A DNA stretch of 64,000 nucleotides, from positions 4,914,650 through 4,978,649 of the forward strand of contig JAQFVV010000071.1 in the NCBI GenBank assembly GCA_028023455.1. The letters run 5' to 3'. Position 1 is the first letter of the stretch; every line of letters starts with the position of its first letter. Both the position numbers and the translations under genes were made by a program. The notes below the pieces were generated by a model. That model worked only from the letters and a program-made list of their open reading frames with translations. It was not told the DNA's origin and did no database searches. Shown one piece after another: positions 58,890 to 64,000 of this stretch. Origin of the DNA: Epiperipatus broadwayi. Its lineage: Eukaryota; Onychophora; Udeonychophora; Euonychophora; Peripatidae.

Positions 58890-59160
58890 CTACAGTACAG
58901 GTTTTTTCATATATGCACTCCAATATGTAATATATAGGGATTTGAACTCAGACTTTTACATGACCCTCAACTATCCACGCTATCTCATACTGCTGAAACA
59001 CTTGATCACACACATGTTGAACAGATAAATAATCACCAATATATGTATTTCGTGCTAAACCAGCACTCATTAGTTGGTCCAGATTATCATCTCACACATA
59101 TATACAATCAATGCTCAGCTTATATTAAGATAGCCAATCTTCATACTCCACGCCACAACT
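58890..59160 (-). repeat. Foldback family B, copy 3 (single arm)
   Basis: Shares with the copies at 38.6 and 45.2 kb: 'gggatttgaactcagactt', 'tatctcatactgctga', 'aacagataaataatcaccaa', and, from the 45.3 kb spacer in inverse, 'tagccaatcttcatact'. On the minus strand it contains the B-box-like 'gagttcaaatccc'. Confidence 0.65.
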
Positions 59161-59164
59161 CTTC

Positions 59165-60720
59165 AGTCGTCCATTTCATTGAAAATCTGGTGATGGAATA
59201 CACTAAAATATTATAATAAAATAATGATTAAAATGTTAAAAAAACATGGTGACATTTAGACATTCAAAAAATCAGGCAGAATAACATAGATGCATTTGAG
59301 ATGTGGCTCCATCAAAGAATGTTTCTAATTTCATATACTCTTCTCAATATTAATGCATTTATTTTAAAAGAGCTTAAAGACCCCAAGAGATTATCTGCAT
59401 AATAAAGAGATGAATGATAATATATTTCAGGCATATAGTGAAGAGACACCATATAAAAGATTGTCATTGAAAAAAATGTGGAATATCATCGTCCATGAGG
59501 TTTTTTTTGAGTGCAATAAAGAAATCAAATTATGCAAGACATTGATCATGAGTTCTATGAGATTTTACACACGGTCCAAAATCATGAAGTATGGAAGAGA
59601 ACAATGTGTTAGTCACATGATACCTCTACATTTTTTCAAAGGCTGCAGATTAAGATAATGAAACATATATTTATGCACATACAATCTACAATTTTTTAAA
59701 TTTTATTTGCTTGACTAATAGAAATGTGAAAAATGATATATCTTTTAATTCATTTTAAATAATTTCAGTGAAATTCTATATAATAATATTTATAAATCCA
59801 GTTGGCTACAAACTCATTTTAGATTTTTTTTAAAAAATTGATTTAATGTAGCAATTGAATTTAGATTTTTTTTTGTCTATATTTTATTTTTAAAATTATA
59901 TCAGTGAAAAATAATCTTAAAAAATTTTTAACTTATAGACTGCTCAGAAAATATAATTTATAATATTTTAAATATATATATAAATATTAATTATTTATAT
60001 ATTATATAAATATGTAATCAGTCAATATTATTTGTTTATGCTCTCTAGAAATTTATTGAAGCCTATGGCCTTATATATGGCAATATTTGATTAAAAAAGA
60101 GAGAGAGAGAGAACTAATCCTTTACAGGAGATCAATTTTTATCAGTCAGACCTGATGTTGGCTGGGCATCACTTGAGATCATTTTAAACATAACTCCGTT
60201 TTTATTTAAATAGATTCATAATTGCTCAATTTGATATTAAAGATTGAATGTAATTTTAGAGGTAATTTAACTAAAGCTTTGTATCAGCCTAATTTTAATT
60301 AATAAACCGAGCTATAATCCAACTCACTTTTAAATTTAACCTTGCCTATAAGTAAACATTTTAAAGATGTGAATATCAATCAAATACAATATAAATATGT
60401 AATCTATTAATGTTATTTATTTATACCCTGTATAGAAATTTATAGAAACTTACAGTTTTATATGCAACAAAAGCCAACAAAAGAACTATTATAGGTCATG
60501 GAGAGCATTATTTATTTAGTCTCAGGGAGATTGTTAATTAGTAGTAAATAGTAATTTCATGGCAACATTGAAGGCAAAGATTATCTCTGCGTACAGGAAT
60601 AAATTTTTTTTATTATTGTTCTTTATTAAAATAACCATCCATGGAAAATATTTAATTCAACATATATATATATGTGTGTGTAATAATATTATAATTCAAT
60701 GACTATATTTCTTCAAATCA
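59165..60720. other. AT-rich non-coding DNA with a local direct repeat
   Basis: Segments 60005-60090 and 60392-60470 are related ('ataaatatgtaatc', 'tagaaattta', 'tatatg.caa'). An 82-codon frame at 59410-59658 has no recognised domain. Confidence 0.4.
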
Positions 60721-60722
60721 AT

Positions 60723-60945
60723 ATATGCAATCTTATAGTTGAATATTTATAAATACAGTAATTAGGTAAGAGACGGACAGCAAATGTTAAGTTCATGGAA
60801 TTGTGGGAAGGTTAGCTTTTCAAAGTGTTTGACAAAGACTAAGAGGATAGTCGAAAGCACTACTATGTGGATAAAAATTTTAAAGTTATACTTTACATAT
60901 ATCTAATGACTGTATTTATAAATATTAAATTATAAGATTTTATAT
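60723..60945. repeat. Foldback family C, copy 2
   Basis: Left 'tgcaatcttatagttgaata' pairs with right 'tatttataaatattaaatta' plus taagatttta; the inner part ('gacaaagactaagaggatag', 'tcgaaagcactactatgtgg') matches 45865-45905 of the composite palindrome. Confidence 0.65.
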
Positions 60946-60960
60946 ATATATATATATATA

Positions 60961-60997
<37 letters not shown>
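60943..60997. repeat. (TA)n microsatellite
   Basis: Two TA runs separated by a short 'aaacata'. Confidence 0.9.
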
Positions 60998-60999
<2 letters not shown>

Positions 61000-61000
<1 letters not shown>

Positions 61001-64000
61001 AACCTAGTGTTATTGACACTTGGTTTACTTGGCATTATTTCTGCAGGAAAACAATGCTATTCTTTAAAGAAATAAAAAGATAAAATAACAATAGCAATAA
61101 TTGATTAATAAATTCACTCACTTTGGCATGTTTTGGGTGAATAACTAATAGATTTAATAACTCAATGTCATTTTAAAGAGAGAACATGAATAATTTAATT
61201 GAGATATTAATAATTAGAGCAAATTAATATGGTATAAAAGCTAAACAGTAATTGATTTTGGATGGGTAGAGGGGAGAGTGGATGAGTGTCTTATCATAAA
61301 GCACAATAACTTCTGGTAATTTCTTTTGTAAAAAAAAAAAATAAATAAAAAAAAAATAATAATGTTTAAAGAATTATACATCACTGATTGTTAATTTAAT
61401 GTATTTATTATTATTATTTTTATATTGTCAAATTACTTTGTAATCCAGGTAAATAATACTAAAACTATATGATTGTATTAGGTTTTTCCTTTCTTTTGTT
61501 TATGTTATAATCAAACGATTATTTTTCTGGAAGAGGTCGCTAAAGTTAAAAAAAAAAAAAAAAGATAGATAGTCTGCTTTTAGTTTTCAAGGAAGGAACA
61601 GTGCTGAAATTTGGTAACTCAATTTTTTCATTTTATTTTGCAGAAATAAATGTAATCAAAGTAAAATTTTAATAATATAATGTGTGGCTAAATTTTTTTG
61701 ATAAGATATCCTGATTTTCTTTGCCATCTACCTATTTAAAGACCTTTTATACTTAAAAATTTATTGTCTGATGCTAAAGTTAAAAATGACAGAATTAACT
61801 AAGGGAATCACGAAAAGTGTTATTATGTCTAAATTAAGGAAGATAAATGATTTCCAAGTGAAAAATAATTATTTATTAACTTTATGTCCTTTATTGATAT
61901 TTTCTTGGTATAGAAAGAAAAAAATAATAATAATTGAAAGAAATATTTTGAAACCAAGGAAAATCAACTAGAAACATTTTCGCGCTCTTTCTCAATATTG
62001 TCTGCCTTTACAAGTAATGTAGTTACATACGTTAAAATATGTTTTATTCACCAATAATTGTCTGGAAATAATAATAATGATAAATAAGATTAAATTATGC
62101 ACCTGTATATTTTTTTTAAAAAAAAAAAAAATATAAACTTTCTCAGAGTAAATATAGGAAAAGCCATATAGGGGCATTCTTACGGAGAAGTTACCATTAA
62201 AAAATTTTATAATTCCTAAAGTATGAACAAAACCAAATATCTTAGTGACTTAATGATAAAAATAAATGATATATTATATTATACATCAGTTGGAATTATT
62301 AAAACTTCATGTACAAGTAAATTGACTGCAGTTATTATCATAATAATCTCTCGGAAAATTGCGCATTTTCGTCCATAAGTAAGCTAGCTAATAAGTATAC
62401 GTATCGTCAAAAAAAAAATATTGTGTATGTTTATCGTCTATAGTCAAATATTAGTCTATATTAGAAGTCTATTTTTTTTCTATGGATCCCAAAATTGTAG
62501 TAGTTTAATTCAAGTAAGAATTAATCTTCAATTCTGCTATATTTTTCTTTACCTAATTTATTAAACGCACAAAATAAGAGAAAACTTTTATTTAAAGGAA
62601 ATAATACCATGTGTTTATTGTTTTTAAACTTGCTTCGTGAAATACGACTGGATAAAGCTCTTCACCTGGACCAATTGCTCAACAGAAAACATTTTCTAAT
62701 GAGAGAGTATGCACTTGTTAATTAATGATTGTTTAAAACTAAGTTATAAATAATATGTATTTTTTTGTTATATCACATAGGTTAAAGTCTGTATGGTCAA
62801 GTGATATTTAATAGCCTTGTAATAACAAAGGTATGTTTTAATATAATTATTATAGGTTAAGTTGATATTTAACACGAAAAAAAAAAAAAATCTATAAAAT
62901 ATGTTTTAATTATTACATACAATTGTAGGTAGAAATTTTGTATGTTAGATACGTAAAAGAAAAATATTTAGATATTTAAGGGGTGAAATAAATATTGAAA
63001 ATTATCAGAAGTAACTAAAAAAAAAAAAAAAAATGCTATAACAAAATATTTCTTGTTAAAGTTTTGAAACGAATTTATACTGTATTAATTGAGGAATTTA
63101 TTCCTAATTATTCTTAAATAACACATCCATTTTATTTAGTTTAAGATAGTATGCTACCAACTATCTTTGAATGTTCCTTTATTAAAATTAAAATTATTAT
63201 ACTTTTATTCTATGATGTCCATTGATTTCAGATGTTGATCAAAGTATACACGGTAACATAAGTTTATTATAATCAGTGTATTTACTTATCCTGCCCAGAT
63301 ATAGCATTGGTATATGCTTAATATTCGCATAGGTAATAATTATAATGTATTTATTTTGTGGGATGAAAAATGATCTCCCCAAAAGCTTTGTTTTCCATGA
63401 GAGGAAGATTTTAAATATAATGTTCGGGTATGTTTATAGCCCAAGTGATCGATTCTCATAGATAGGACGATCAAGAATTTATCTAGCATTTAGTATGCTT
63501 CATTCGTTTAAATCCCAGGAGAGGATTGTATTTGGTGTGTGTTCATTGTATGCCCAAGTAAGAGGCAAGAAACCACCAAAATATTTTAATGTAGTAGATT
63601 ACTCTACAGACCTTCGTGGTTATTCCATATTCCTCATGTGAAAATAAAGATAGCTCCACCATGGAAGGTGTTGATTATTGTGCTTAATTTTGAAAGTTCG
63701 GGCAAGATAAAGGTTATATTGGAGGTGTTAGTTCCTCAAGATCCACTTTAGTATAAATAGTGCATTAGTAACTAGGGTCGATATCTGTATTGTGCTGCTA
63801 AATATTGCTAGTATTTGACAAGTAAATCAATGGAGAAAGTAATTAAAATTGCGTAGTTTTAAAACGCTTATTTACTGAGGGAATATTCAAATGCAATATT
63901 TAATTCTGGTTAGTAATTAAATAATACTCATATTTAAAATTATACGTATGAATAAAATTTGTATCATAACTTAAGTTAGCATTAAGTTAAATGTAAGATG
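61000..64000. other. AT-rich non-coding DNA
   Basis: Homopolymer A/T runs at several sites. The last 700 bp are slightly richer in G and C and contain a TATA-box-like 'tataaatag' at about 63752, without a recognisable gene after it. No repeats shared with the rest of the window were noticed. Confidence 0.4.

Noticed and set aside
63750-63765. TATA-box-like 'tataaatag'
   Set aside because: In DNA this AT-rich the motif is expected by chance and no gene follows within view.

Overview
This is an AT-rich window from an animal nuclear genome, most likely an invertebrate. I cannot name the taxon. The base composition, absence of operon-like dense coding, long simple repeats, tRNA-derived retroposons and several layers of nested transposons all point that way. 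Several families fit a mollusc or other large, repeat-rich invertebrate genome, but that is only an impression. I found no convincing host protein-coding gene. Most open frames are short shadows in AT-rich DNA, or lie inside transposon relics or microsatellites.

Layout: 1-3.3 kb is featureless AT-rich DNA. 3.3-6 kb holds a foldback element (family A), a 70-bp relic of a second foldback (family I), a 5'-truncated RTE-like retrotransposon tail and TA/CA repeats. 6.4-14.1 kb is diffuse, with two poorly preserved coding-like relics and a tandem duplication. 16-21.1 kb contains a foldback relic (family D), two copies of a TTAA-flanked piggyBac-like non-autonomous element, and a 730-bp palindrome with a perfect 84-bp inverted repeat. 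21.1-26 kb is mostly unassigned. 26.99-31.65 kb is one complete non-autonomous LTR retrotransposon on the minus strand, with 2.07-kb LTRs, a 530-bp interior and a tRNA-Lys-type primer binding site.

32-38 kb is dominated by palindromic elements. 38.2-41.9 kb carries three very short tRNA-like retroposons, a tandem duplication of about 330 bp, and a 1,049-bp TA-flanked transposon inserted into one arm of that duplication. 42-48.1 kb has foldback elements, a 230-bp tetranucleotide array, a 0.9-kb composite palindrome, and an RTE tail interrupted by the third TTAA element. 50.4-52.8 kb is the longest RTE-like reverse transcriptase pseudogene, followed by a second RTE fragment that carries a fourth tRNA-like retroposon. 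53.5-60.9 kb has more foldback copies, an unexplained 181-codon open frame, a family shared with 39.3 kb, and the C-terminal part of another non-LTR retrotransposon with a zinc-knuckle motif. The last 3 kb is unassigned.

The mobile elements show two working relationships. Non-autonomous families (tRNA-like retroposons, TTAA and TA elements, the LTR element without genes) depend on enzymes made elsewhere; the RTE-like relics are one plausible local source type for the retroposons. Insertions inside other repeats (TTAA element in RTE; TA element in a duplication) give exact insertion boundaries and relative ages. The LTR pair differs mainly by CG-to-TG/CA changes, which suggests CpG methylation in this genome.
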